Shown: positions 1-8,194 of the stretch, piece by piece
Numbering within the stretch: the stretch's first letter is position 1
Layout: each line of letters opens with the position of its first letter
Source of the DNA: JANLQX01 sp031368215
GTDB taxonomy: Bacteria > Actinomycetota > Acidimicrobiia > Acidimicrobiales > JANYDT01
Length of the DNA stretch: 64,000 nt
Assembly (NCBI GenBank): GCA_031368215.1
Contig: JANLRD010000024.1
Coordinates: 1-64,000 of the forward strand
Direction: 5' to 3'
Position numbers and translations under genes: made by a program
Notes under the pieces: model-generated
What the model was told of the DNA's origin: nothing
Databases searched by the model: none
What the model saw: only the letters and a program-made list of their open reading frames with translations

Positions 1-2
1 CG

Positions 3-1298
3 TTGGAGTCGGCGACGAACCAGTGGCACGCTCTCGCCGCCGGCAAACGAATCACCGGGCACACCGCTCGGCTGAGCGGCGCGCCACTGTGGGCGTATCT
101 CGCAGGTGGGGTCGGCGATGATCACAACGCAGTGACGACCGCGGAGGTGCTGGAGCGGCTCCGGCTGGGAACGCTGATCACGGTGATGTCCGGGTCGATG
201 AACGACAACTGCCCGGGCGTGCTCGCCGATCTCGAAGCGCTCGGGCCCGGTCTGCATCACCTGTGCTTCTGCGCCGACGACAAGCACGTGGAGGATCTCC
301 ACGATCAGGGCCACATCGATCATCACGTGCGGCAGGCCGTCGTTGCGGGTGTCGAGCCGTGGATGGCGATCCGCATGGCCACGCTCAATGCGGCGATCCA
401 TTTCCGTCTCGACCATCTCCTCGGTTCGGTCACACCGAGCCGCCTCGCCGATCTTCTCGTTCTCGACGACCTGGCCGACCCGCGGCCTTCCATGGTCTTC
501 GTCGGGGGAGGGCTGGTTGCCGTCAATGGAGCGCCGACCTTCACCGTGGACGACGACATCCCCGAGTGGACCCGCGGGACGGTTCGCCTCTCCCCGACGC
601 TGAGCGCCGCGAACTTCGGAGTTGCCGCTCCGGATCCGTCGGCATCGTCGGTCTGGGTGCAGGCCTCGGAGATGTACGACGGCTACTTCAAACGGGCGTT
701 CCATGCCGAGCTCCCCGTGATGGGCGGCGTCGTCCAGTGCGACACCGAACGCGATGTGCTCTCGATCGCCATCGTCGATCGTCATCACGCAACGGAGACG
801 GTCGGCATCGGGTTCGTGCGTGGCTTCGGCCTTCGCCGAGGTGCAATAGCTGCGACGACGAACTGCGAGAACCAGAACCTGGTCGTCCTTGGCACCTCGC
901 CTGAGGAGATGCTCCATGCCGCACGCGTAGCCGAATCCATCGGCGGGGGCTACGTGGCGGTGGCCGGTGGCGAGGTTCTTGGCACGTGCCCCTTACCGGT
1001 TGCCGGGATCATGAGCGATCAGCCGTGGGAGGTCGTTCGTGACCAGTCCATCGCGGTGAACGAGGCAGCCGCATCGATCGGTGTAGTGCTCGCCGCTCCG
1101 TTCATGATCCTGGCCTTCGTCGGCCTTGCCGGAGTTCCCGATCTCGGCCTGACCGAGAAGGGCCTGATCGACGTGGCGACACAGTCGTTCGTCGACGCGG
1201 TCCTCACTCCGCTTCCCGGTCTGGTCTGCTGCCGCTGCCCCGTGCACGGCGAACCCGTCCACAAGTTGTTCGATCCACGAGGAGCGCTTGTCCTATGA
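3..1298 (+). CDS. Adenine deaminase-like amidohydrolase (5' end missing)
   Basis: C-terminal 431 residues of an adenine deaminase (Ade) family protein, which hydrolyses adenine to hypoxanthine and ammonia in the cytoplasm; the start lies upstream of the window. The visible barrel part has the family pattern CADDKH followed by GHIDHHVRQA and a MATLNAA segment (residues about 90-130 of the visible part), and the C-terminal domain has the GLRRGAIA and GTCPLPVAG blocks. Odd point: where Ade proteins normally carry AHDSHN just after GAIA, this one reads NCENQN (around visible residues 287-292), so the conserved His-Asp-His set is lost. It overlaps the next gene by 4 nt (ATGA), so translation is probably coupled. 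Family assignment is firm; substrate is uncertain because of the changed motif and the missing N terminus. Confidence 0.85.
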   Translation: MESATNQWHALAAGKRITGHTARLSGAPLWAYLAGGVGDDHNAVTTAEVLERLRLGTLITVMSGSMNDNCPGVLADLEALGPGLHHLCFCADDKHVEDLHDQGHIDHHVRQAVVAGVEPWMAIRMATLNAAIHFRLDHLLGSVTPSRLADLLVLDDLADPRPSMVFVGGGLVAVNGAPTFTVDDDIPEWTRGTVRLSPTLSAANFGVAAPDPSASSVWVQASEMYDGYFKRAFHAELPVMGGVVQCDTERDVLSIAIVDRHHATETVGIGFVRGFGLRRGAIAATTNCENQNLVVLGTSPEEMLHAARVAESIGGGYVAVAGGEVLGTCPLPVAGIMSDQPWEVVRDQSIAVNEAAASIGVVLAAPFMILAFVGLAGVPDLGLTEKGLIDVATQSFVDAVLTPLPGLVCCRCPVHGEPVHKLFDPRGALVL

Positions 1299-2530
1299 CC
1301 CTTTCGCCCCTGCTCGGCTCGGTCATCCCGGTTCCGCGACTTTCCGATGCCGAGAATGCCGCCCTCGTGAATCTCTGCGCGCAGATTGACTCGCTGGAGA
1401 AGTTGGCGGCTGGAAACGATGTGCTCGGTCGCTACCCGACGGAGAGCGTGGCGATACTCCGCGAAACCGGCATCCTCGGGCTGGGTGTGCCGAGGGAGTT
1501 CGGTGGCGTGGGGTCGGGTCATCGTGCCTCGCTCGAAGCACAGGTTCGCCTTGGCATGGCCGACTCGGCCGTGGCCCAGGTGTTCAAGGTGCACGACGAA
1601 CTGGTTCGGGAGATCTTCGTCTACTGCCCACCGGGCCTGCGCGGTCCGTTGGCTGCCCGCATTCTGGGTGATGGCCACATCATCGGTCTGGCTGTCGCCG
1701 AGACGGGTAGGAAGGTCGACGACCCGTGGACCTCGGTCGTGCTCCCGACCAACGACGGCTTCGAGATGAACGGCACGAAGATCTATACGACCGGTGCCGC
1801 CGAAGCCGACGAAGTCGCCGTGTGGGCCTTCAATCCAACTGCCCCGGGTATCGACACGAACCCCTTGATGGGCTTCCAACTCTCTCTCGTTTCCCGGGGT
1901 ACGCCTGGCATGACCGTGCATCGTGACTGGGACGCACTCGGTCAGCGGGCCACCGACTCCGGCACGATCACCTTCGACCATGTCGCTGTTGCAGCCGACG
2001 CGCCGGCGAGCGAGCCGGGACGCGCTCCACTGCCCCAGAACGCCGTTCGCTATCAGGCGGGCTTTGCCGCGGTGCTCGTCGGTATCGGACTCGGCGCGGT
2101 GGCGGCCGCCGCACCGTTCGTGCGTGACCGGGCCCGACCATGGCCATCGGCCGGAGTGGATGCGGCAACCGATGATCCGATGGTCCGACGGTTGTGCGGG
2201 GAACTCGTCACCGACCTCTCGGCGGCATATCACGCCACGATGGCGACGGGCGATCTGCTCGACGCCTTCGAACGTGGTGAGGTCTCGCGGACGGAATTGG
2301 CCGTTCCGATCTACGCCGCGAAAGCGGCAGCTTCGCGGGCCGCGGTTCGCGCTACCTCGGAGGTCTACGCATTGCTCGGCACCCGTGGAGCGGCGAGGGT
2401 CAACGGGTTCGACCGCTACTGGCGCAACGCTCGCACGCTGTCGCTCCACGACCCCGTCGACTGGAAGCACGAAGAGGTCGGCCGCCACGTTCTGACCGGC
2501 TGGGATCCGCCCCCGGGGATCTACCAGTGA
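1295..2530 (+). CDS. Acyl-CoA dehydrogenase-family flavoprotein
   Basis: A 411-residue protein of the acyl-CoA dehydrogenase fold: an N-terminal helical domain with GVPREFGGVG at 64-73, a middle beta domain opening with GLAVAETGRK (131-140) and NGTKIYTTGA (159-168), and a C-terminal helical domain ending in the usual DPVDWKHEEVG stretch. The family includes FAD-dependent acyl-CoA dehydrogenases and also DszC/SfnC-type flavin monooxygenases that use reduced flavin; the sequence alone does not separate these. It sits between purine deaminase genes with a 4-nt overlap on both sides, so it is a member of the operon. Inference: it oxidises a side chain or N-substituent rather than taking part in beta-oxidation, since no thiolase, hydratase or CoA ligase is nearby. 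Confidence 0.85.
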   Translation: MTLSPLLGSVIPVPRLSDAENAALVNLCAQIDSLEKLAAGNDVLGRYPTESVAILRETGILGLGVPREFGGVGSGHRASLEAQVRLGMADSAVAQVFKVHDELVREIFVYCPPGLRGPLAARILGDGHIIGLAVAETGRKVDDPWTSVVLPTNDGFEMNGTKIYTTGAAEADEVAVWAFNPTAPGIDTNPLMGFQLSLVSRGTPGMTVHRDWDALGQRATDSGTITFDHVAVAADAPASEPGRAPLPQNAVRYQAGFAAVLVGIGLGAVAAAAPFVRDRARPWPSAGVDAATDDPMVRRLCGELVTDLSAAYHATMATGDLLDAFERGEVSRTELAVPIYAAKAAASRAAVRATSEVYALLGTRGAARVNGFDRYWRNARTLSLHDPVDWKHEEVGRHVLTGWDPPPGIYQ

Positions 2531-3363
2531 GCGGTCGCGATCCCCGTCGGCTCGTCGTCGGTGGGCACGCCGACGCCGAGCGTTACCGGTCGTCGTGGCT
2601 CCTGCCCGGAGCGGACACCGTTGCCGCACGGGTCGACGAGGCCCACGGATTCGTGTGGATGTGCGTCGTCGCGCCGGGCGAGGAACGCCGTTCGTTTCCT
2701 GCGTTCGACATACTTGACGCAGGCACCCATTGGTTCTGGATGGGAGAGCCGATGGTCTGGGAAGCGCAATGCCTTCGTCAGGTCGAGAACTTCTGCGACG
2801 TGACCCACTTCTCCATCACCCATCTCGACACGTTCGGCAATCCTGCGGGCGTGCGCCTTGAACCGACCCGCGCCGAACGTGACGGATGGTCGGTGCGGTT
2901 CGACTTCGACTATCCGGTGTTCGATCCGAGTGTGGCGCCGTCGAAGGAACGGCAGAGTTTCCCGGGCCGTTTCGAGTACTACGTACAACTTCCGTGCTCG
3001 GTGCTCCTCGGCGGAGCGAGCGGGCCGGGATCGGTGATGTTCATCCATTCGACGCCGCTCGACGTCGATCGCTCCATGGTCTTTTGGGGCTGCGCGTTCC
3101 CGAACGACGTCGTGATCGACGACGCGCAGTACGCGGCGATCGAGGAAGCCATCTTCGCCCCGGACCGGGTGATGGTGCAGTCGCAGAATCCCATCGGGCT
3201 GCCGCTCGGCGCCCGTGACGAGCTTCACCTGCCGATGGATCGCTTCGCGCTGGCCTACCGACGCGCGCTTGCTGAGCTCGGTGTGCCATCGTCGATCCCG
3301 CACAACCCTGGTTCCCCAGGAATGTCCAACCCAGTGCCTACCCCGGAGCCAGTCCATGCGTGA
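2527..3363 (+). CDS. Ring-hydroxylating oxygenase catalytic domain lacking the Rieske domain
   Basis: A 278-residue protein matching the C-terminal catalytic domain of VanA/PaO-type Rieske oxygenases. The mononuclear iron motif is intact: ENFCDVTHFSITH at residues 87-99 provides Asp91, His94 and His99 in the D-x2-H-x4-H pattern. Residues 1-60 align in style with the segment that normally follows the Rieske cluster (GFVWMCVVAPGE), but the CxH and CxxH cluster ligands and roughly 80 preceding residues are absent. The GTG start overlaps the upstream stop (GTGA), and the upstream gene has a normal C terminus, so nothing upstream in this frame can supply the missing domain. Electrons must come from a partner not seen here, or the protein has another role. 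Could also be a decayed remnant, but the rest of the frame is clean. Confidence 0.8.
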   Translation: MSGRDPRRLVVGGHADAERYRSSWLLPGADTVAARVDEAHGFVWMCVVAPGEERRSFPAFDILDAGTHWFWMGEPMVWEAQCLRQVENFCDVTHFSITHLDTFGNPAGVRLEPTRAERDGWSVRFDFDYPVFDPSVAPSKERQSFPGRFEYYVQLPCSVLLGGASGPGSVMFIHSTPLDVDRSMVFWGCAFPNDVVIDDAQYAAIEEAIFAPDRVMVQSQNPIGLPLGARDELHLPMDRFALAYRRALAELGVPSSIPHNPGSPGMSNPVPTPEPVHA

Positions 3364-4366
3364 CCTCGTCACTCTGCCCAAAGCCCATCTCCACATCCAT
3401 CTCGAAGCGGGCATGCGACCGTCGACGTTGGCCGACCTGGCGGCCAAGTACGACATGGTGATGCCGGAGATACGGGGCTACGGCACGTTCGCCGCGTTTT
3501 CGGACATGTACGTCGGCGCCATCGAAGTGCTTCGCGAGCGCGACGACTGGGGGCGGCTCGCCGACGAGATCATGGCCGACCACGTCGCCGATGGCGCCGT
3601 GTATCTCGAGCCGGCATTCGGGGCGATCAACTACCGGCATCGCTTTCCGAGCGACCGCGCCTGCTGGGAGTTCGTCATCGAGGTCTTCGGCGAAGCTGCG
3701 ACGCGACACGGACTGGCCATCGGCTGGATGGTCGGCGTTGACCGTGTGATGGAGTCAGGCGCCGAGGCCGCCGAGCTCGCCCGGCTGGCGGTGGCGTTGC
3801 GCGAGCACGGTGTCGTCAGCCTGGGGCTGCACAACGACGAGGTCGGCCATCCGCCGGGAGACTTCATCGACGCCTTCCGCATCGCCCGCGACGGAGGGCT
3901 GCTCAGCACTCCGCACGCCGGCGAGTTGGAGCACGGGCAGTTCGTCGCGGACTCGATCGATCTGCTCGGCGCCCATCGCATCGAGCACGGCGTGCGCTCG
4001 TTCGAAGTGCCCGGCCTCGTCGAGCGACTTGCCGAGGAGCGGATCTGTCTCGACGTGTGCCCCACGTCGAACCTGATGCTCTCGGTCTTCCCGAGCCTCG
4101 ACGATCACTCGCTGCCGGCCCTTCTCGACGCGGGGGTCCCGTGTTCGGTGAACGCCGATGATCCGCTGCTCTTCGGCCCAGGCCTGCTCGACGAGTATCA
4201 GCTGTGCCGCGACCAGCTCGGTTTCGACGATGCCCGGATGGCCCACATCGCGCGCTGCTCGATCGAGTTCAGCGGCGCATCCGATGCCGTGAAGGCATCA
4301 GCGCTGGCCGGTATCGACAGCTGGCTTGCGGGGTACGTCGACCCCCTCGGGTGGCCTGATCGCTGA
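3356..4366 (+). CDS. add: Adenosine deaminase family protein
   Basis: A 336-residue cytoplasmic zinc deaminase converting adenosine (or a related nucleoside or base) to the 6-oxo form. Start chosen at the ATG that places PKAHLHIHLEAG near the N terminus; the metal ligands are His13 and His15. Further family motifs: TPHAGELE (catalytic His and the Glu that shuttles protons, about 197-204), HRIEHGVRS with a metal His, and SVNADDPLLFG with the Asp pair. It resembles the actinobacterial add form (LPKAHLHLH type). It overlaps the preceding gene by 8 nt and closes the operon, which therefore encodes two deaminases around two redox proteins. Exact substrate (adenosine, adenine, or a modified purine) is not decided by sequence. 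Confidence 0.88.
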   Translation: MRDLVTLPKAHLHIHLEAGMRPSTLADLAAKYDMVMPEIRGYGTFAAFSDMYVGAIEVLRERDDWGRLADEIMADHVADGAVYLEPAFGAINYRHRFPSDRACWEFVIEVFGEAATRHGLAIGWMVGVDRVMESGAEAAELARLAVALREHGVVSLGLHNDEVGHPPGDFIDAFRIARDGGLLSTPHAGELEHGQFVADSIDLLGAHRIEHGVRSFEVPGLVERLAEERICLDVCPTSNLMLSVFPSLDDHSLPALLDAGVPCSVNADDPLLFGPGLLDEYQLCRDQLGFDDARMAHIARCSIEFSGASDAVKASALAGIDSWLAGYVDPLGWPDR

Positions 4367-4410
4367 GGTTGTGCGTTCGGTCGCTCTGCGACTGAGCGCA
4401 CAAGAATCCC

Positions 4411-5754
4411 CTATCGGCAAAGTCCGATGCGCCGGGCGACATCGCGTGCGCGTACCGCAGCTTCTCGGAGGACTTCGCGTTCGTCGAACGCGGTGATGAC
4501 TCGATTGCGCATCACCCACGACCCATCGCACATCACGGAGTGCACGTTTGCCGACGTGCACGAGGTGACCAGCGCGCTTACGAGATCGTGTGCGGTCGCC
4601 ATCGTCGGCGTGAGCGGGTCGATCAGCACGAGGTCGGCGAGGTTGCCGACGCGTAACGTTCCGAGCTCTCGGCCCATGCCCAACGCCTGGGCTCCCCAGG
4701 CCGTTGCCATGCTCAGAACAGTCGCCGAAGGAAACGCTGCCGGATCGCCACGGAGTGCCTTCTGCACCATCGATGCCGCCCACATCTCGTCGAGGATGCT
4801 CATGCGGTTGTTCGAGGGTGCACCGTCGGTTCCGAGGCCGACGAGGCAGCCGGCGTCGACGAGGTCGGCGATGCGGGGAAAGCCGAGAATGCGGAGGTTC
4901 GACGCAACGTTGTGGGAGACGGCGGCTCCGGATTCGGCGAGCAGCCGGCGTTCCTCGGCGTCGATCCACACGGCATGGGCTCCGAGGAAGCCGGGCCCGA
5001 GAACCCCCAGACGGCTCAGGTGGCGTACGGTCGTCGTTCCCCGTGTCTCCTGCACGTGGGCGTTCTCTTCCGGCACCTCGGCGATGTGCATCTGCAGTGG
5101 CCTTGCTGCGTCTCTGGCACGACCAGCGGTCTGCTCGATGAGCTCGTCGGAACAGTTGAAGATCGTCCGCAGCGTCCACGAGAAACGCACCCGTCCGTCG
5201 GCACCCCCGTCCAGTCGGCCGTACAGATCCTCCTGGCGATCGAGCATCTCCTTGGTCGAGGGCGCCCAACCATCGGGCAACCCGATTCCGGAGTCCATGG
5301 CGCTGGCGGCGACGAAGGCCCGGATGCCGGAACGCGCAATACCCGTGGCCATGGCGTCGACGTGCTGCCCGCCGGGATCGGCGAGCAGCGTCACGCCGTT
5401 GCGGATCTGCTCCGCAGCACACGCCAGCGCCGAAATCTCGGAGTCGGCGGGCGTGAGCGCAGCTTCATAGGGCCAGATCCGGTCTCGGAGCCAGGTGAGG
5501 AGGTCGACATCGTCGGCCAGACCCCGCCCGAGTTGCTGGCTGGTGTGGGCGTGGGTGTTGACGAATGCCGGGATGCAGAGAAACTCGGTTGCGTCGACTT
5601 CTTCGTCCACCGGGTCGGTGCTCGGCGTTGTTCCCACGTGGGTGATCCGATTCCCGGTGACCTCGACGACCCCGCCCTCGATGCTCTCCGTCGCACTCAC
5701 CACGACGAGGGCGGCACGGATGCGTCGGCGGGCGGGCGTGACGTCGGTGACCAT
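4411..5754 (-). CDS. MTA/SAH deaminase-type amidohydrolase
   Basis: A 447-residue metal-dependent hydrolase of the TrzA/AtzA/MtaD group. The barrel motifs are in order: NTHAHTSQQL (His68, His70), MHIAE (His at 223), GAHAVW (His at 260) and GLGTDGAPSNN (Asp at 310). Members deaminate 5-methylthioadenosine, S-adenosylhomocysteine, guanine, cytosine or dechlorinate triazines; the combination here fits MtaD best, but the usual HCPxSN pattern reads SHNVASN. It runs convergently with the adenosine deaminase gene, 44 nt apart, making a third purine-type deaminase at this locus. Start ATG is the only one in good position. Pathway role (methionine salvage or modified purine breakdown) is inferred. Confidence 0.82.
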   Translation of the reverse strand: MVTDVTPARRRIRAALVVVSATESIEGGVVEVTGNRITHVGTTPSTDPVDEEVDATEFLCIPAFVNTHAHTSQQLGRGLADDVDLLTWLRDRIWPYEAALTPADSEISALACAAEQIRNGVTLLADPGGQHVDAMATGIARSGIRAFVAASAMDSGIGLPDGWAPSTKEMLDRQEDLYGRLDGGADGRVRFSWTLRTIFNCSDELIEQTAGRARDAARPLQMHIAEVPEENAHVQETRGTTTVRHLSRLGVLGPGFLGAHAVWIDAEERRLLAESGAAVSHNVASNLRILGFPRIADLVDAGCLVGLGTDGAPSNNRMSILDEMWAASMVQKALRGDPAAFPSATVLSMATAWGAQALGMGRELGTLRVGNLADLVLIDPLTPTMATAHDLVSALVTSCTSANVHSVMCDGSWVMRNRVITAFDEREVLREAAVRARDVARRIGLCR

Positions 5755-5842
5755 GGCGCAACGCTATTGCGCTTGATCCTTCGCCGGGCGCAGGATCGCT
5801 TTCGGCACGATGAACAGTTCGTTCGTTCTCGCCCCGAACCGG

Positions 5843-6838
5843 TCAGCGCCGAACGGCAAGCACCGTGCGGGTCTCGAACAACTGCTCCGCCCAACGCCGC
5901 TTGTACTCGATGTCCATGCCGAGGTCGTACGTCCGCAACTGCTCTGTGCACATACGTTGCACCTCGTGCCACTGCAGAAGATTGCCGATGCCGAGGTCCC
6001 GGTATTCCTCGACGTAGGAGATCTGCAGTCCCCGGTAGGTGTCACCGAGCACGCCCCCCAAGATGAAGCCGACATCCCGAGCGTTGCCGTCATCATCGGA
6101 GGCCTGCGCGAACACGCATCGAAGCGCGCCCGTTGAACCGAGGTCGTGGACGAGGCGTTCATACAGTGTCGCCATCTCCGGGCTCTCGATGCCCGAGCCT
6201 TCGAGTCCCTTCCAGCTTCGGTGCTCAACTGCGTGAAGGCGCGAGATCGTCATCGCCGGATCGCGCCCATCGTCGATCGCGAACGTGATTCCTCGATCTG
6301 CGGAACGGCGCTCGGCCTGGCGGATGTTGCGCCGGTGTTCGCGAGAACGGCGGGCCAGGTAGCCGTCGACGCCGCCGTCGAGGGAGGCCCGGCAGCGGCT
6401 CCGGGTCTCGCCGGCGTAGAGCGACACGTGGCGACCGAACGCGTTGATCACTGCCCGATCGAGCGCTTCGCCTTCGGCCAATCCACTCAGCGCGCATACC
6501 TTCCACCACGGGTCGGCGATGAGCCGGTCGGCGATGTGGCCGGTCACCGATTCGATCTCCCTGCTCTCGCCGACGATCGGGGAACCGAACCCCCACACAC
6601 GGTCGAGCGGCACGAGTGCCGGGGTTCCGTCTGCGGCAGTCATCCGGCCGAAGACGCCGATACCCGCGTCGTCGGCGAGACAGACCATCTCGTCGTCCTC
6701 GGACGCGAAGGAGTCGTGGACCGCCAAACCCCAACCCGGCCGCGAGCACCATGTGTCGATGCCGATCGTCGCTCCGTGTGCGGCAAAGGCGTCCCACCGA
6801 CCGAGGGCGCCGGGATCGAGTGGGTCGTACGGCTCCAT
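5843..6838 (-). CDS. GNAT/BioF2-like acyltransferase family protein
   Basis: A 331-residue protein with the BioF2-like (FemAB-related) GNAT fold pattern: a mixed N-terminal half, a basic helix with REHRRNIRQAERR near residue 170, and a C-terminal half containing GFILGGVLGDTYRGLQISYVEEY-type strands followed by LGIGNLLQWHEVQRM, the usual acyl-CoA binding region of this group. No signal peptide or membrane segment. Members transfer acyl or aminoacyl groups, often in envelope or polysaccharide modification, but no substrate can be named here. It is followed downstream (88 nt) by the MTA/SAH-type deaminase on the same strand, so the two could be cotranscribed. It is divergent from the DUF4349 lipoprotein gene. 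Confidence 0.7.
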   Translation of the reverse strand: MEPYDPLDPGALGRWDAFAAHGATIGIDTWCSRPGWGLAVHDSFASEDDEMVCLADDAGIGVFGRMTAADGTPALVPLDRVWGFGSPIVGESREIESVTGHIADRLIADPWWKVCALSGLAEGEALDRAVINAFGRHVSLYAGETRSRCRASLDGGVDGYLARRSREHRRNIRQAERRSADRGITFAIDDGRDPAMTISRLHAVEHRSWKGLEGSGIESPEMATLYERLVHDLGSTGALRCVFAQASDDDGNARDVGFILGGVLGDTYRGLQISYVEEYRDLGIGNLLQWHEVQRMCTEQLRTYDLGMDIEYKRRWAEQLFETRTVLAVRR

Positions 6839-6945
6839 CGGGTTCCAGTCTCGTGGTTGTGCCGACGGAACGGGAACCAGCGGGCAGCGCGCGGTCGTCG
6901 GAGTTGATCATGGACACACCGGTGTCCGCTCCGAGAGGACACGAG

Positions 6946-8046
6946 ATGATCACCAAGCTCACGCGACGACCCGATTTCCTGCGTTCGATTCCCGGAGGCG
7001 GTGGCGCCCGACGTGTGGTGCTGTCCGCGGGAGTCGTCCTTGCTCTTCTCGCCGGGGTGGGCGCCTGCAGCAGCGACTCGGCGTCGCCCGCTGCGACGGG
7101 TCGGTCGTCGACGGATCGACCCGTCGACCTCGCGGTCCAGGAGCAGTTCGCCCCCGAGACCGAAGCCGCGTCCACCGGTGGGGTCCTGCAGAAGACGGCT
7201 GCGGCGCCCATTTCGACTGCCGATGGCTCGTCGGGGAGCGGTGCGACGACCGGTGTCGGTTCCTTCCCGGTGGACCGCAAGATCATCGCCACGGCGGACG
7301 TGTCCATACGAACGAAGAACGTCTCGACCGCCGCGGCGACATTGAGGGCGTCCGTTTCGACGGCAGGGGGCTACGTCGAGACCGAGCAGGCGGTGACGGC
7401 ACCGATCCCGTTCGATGAGAACGGCGAGGCTGTCTCCAGTCCGGTCAAGACCTCGTCGATCACGATGAGGCTCCGCGTCCCGACCGCCCGTTTCGACAGC
7501 TTGCTCAAGCGGCTCGACACGCTCGGCGTGGTCACGAACCGCAGCGTCGGCGCCCAGGACGTCACATCGGAAGTCGTCGACGTCGACAGCCGCATCATCA
7601 GCGCGAAGGCGAGCATTGCTCGCATGCAGGTGCTCTACGAGAAGGCCCAGTCGATCGCCGACGTCGCGGCGATCGAGGGCGAGCTGTCCCGTCGGCAGGC
7701 CGACCTCGAGTCACTCCTTGCCCGGCAGAAGCAGCTTGCCGATCAGACCTCGCTGGCGACGATCGGGGTCACGCTGTTCGACGACTCCCTGCCGCAGCCG
7801 GCCGGACCGAAGACCGGGGTCGCGAAGGCGTTCGACGACGCACTCGAGACGTTCGGGAACGCCCTGCGCAACATCCTCGTGGCGGCGGCAGCCGTGCTCC
7901 CGTTCCTCGTCTTCGGACTCCTTTTCGGGTTCCCGCTCTACCGGATCCTGCGGCGTCGATCGGTCCGGCAAGCCTCGGCGAACGCGGCTGTCGGATCTGC
8001 GCCAGTGGCACCGGAGGCGACGTCGACGTCGACCGAGGGCTCCTGA
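6946..8046 (+). CDS. DUF4349 lipoprotein
   Basis: A 366-residue exported lipoprotein. The start ATG has GAGAGGA 6 nt upstream; a second in-frame ATG at 6910 has no such site. The signal peptide has arginines at 22-23 and ends in the lipobox VGAC with Cys41. After a Ser/Thr-rich linker comes the DUF4349 core: a strand-rich segment beginning DRKIIATADVSIRTK, a VPTARFDSLLKRLD segment and a long coiled-coil region (SEVVDVDSRI to RQKQLADQ), then a C-terminal membrane segment (NILVAAAAVLPFLVFGL) followed by an RILRRR anchor and a short cytoplasmic tail. The protein is thus tethered at both ends on the outside of the membrane. Function of the family is unknown; envelope-stress or cell-wall sensing roles are only speculation. 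Confidence 0.85.
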   Translation: MITKLTRRPDFLRSIPGGGGARRVVLSAGVVLALLAGVGACSSDSASPAATGRSSTDRPVDLAVQEQFAPETEAASTGGVLQKTAAAPISTADGSSGSGATTGVGSFPVDRKIIATADVSIRTKNVSTAAATLRASVSTAGGYVETEQAVTAPIPFDENGEAVSSPVKTSSITMRLRVPTARFDSLLKRLDTLGVVTNRSVGAQDVTSEVVDVDSRIISAKASIARMQVLYEKAQSIADVAAIEGELSRRQADLESLLARQKQLADQTSLATIGVTLFDDSLPQPAGPKTGVAKAFDDALETFGNALRNILVAAAAVLPFLVFGLLFGFPLYRILRRRSVRQASANAAVGSAPVAPEATSTSTEGS

Positions 8047-8075
8047 GGCTGGCGTTCGGGGCCGGCAACCGATTG

Positions 8076-8148
8076 TGTGGTTGATTGGTGACTTGTGTGG
8101 CCGGATGCGTGCGTCGCCAAGTCGACAACGTGGCGCCAACCAACCACA
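8076..8148. repeat. Long-span inverted repeat between two genes
   Basis: Arms at 8076-8088 (TGTGGTTGATTGG) and 8136-8148 (CCAACCAACCACA) are complementary at 12 of 13 positions, 47 nt apart, in the 148-nt gap between the DUF4349 gene and the SDR gene. There is no T-run, so a classical terminator is not evident; it could fold in the leader of the SDR gene. Confidence 0.45.
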
Positions 8149-8194
8149 ACACCGCTGCGGGCCGACACGGGGGTCGACTCGGTAGGGTGCTGGG

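Noticed and set aside
1019..2629. 536-codon minus-strand open frame opposite the first two genes
   Set aside because: Shadow of the acyl-CoA dehydrogenase gene in GC-rich DNA; composition is Arg/Gly-rich and has no family motif.
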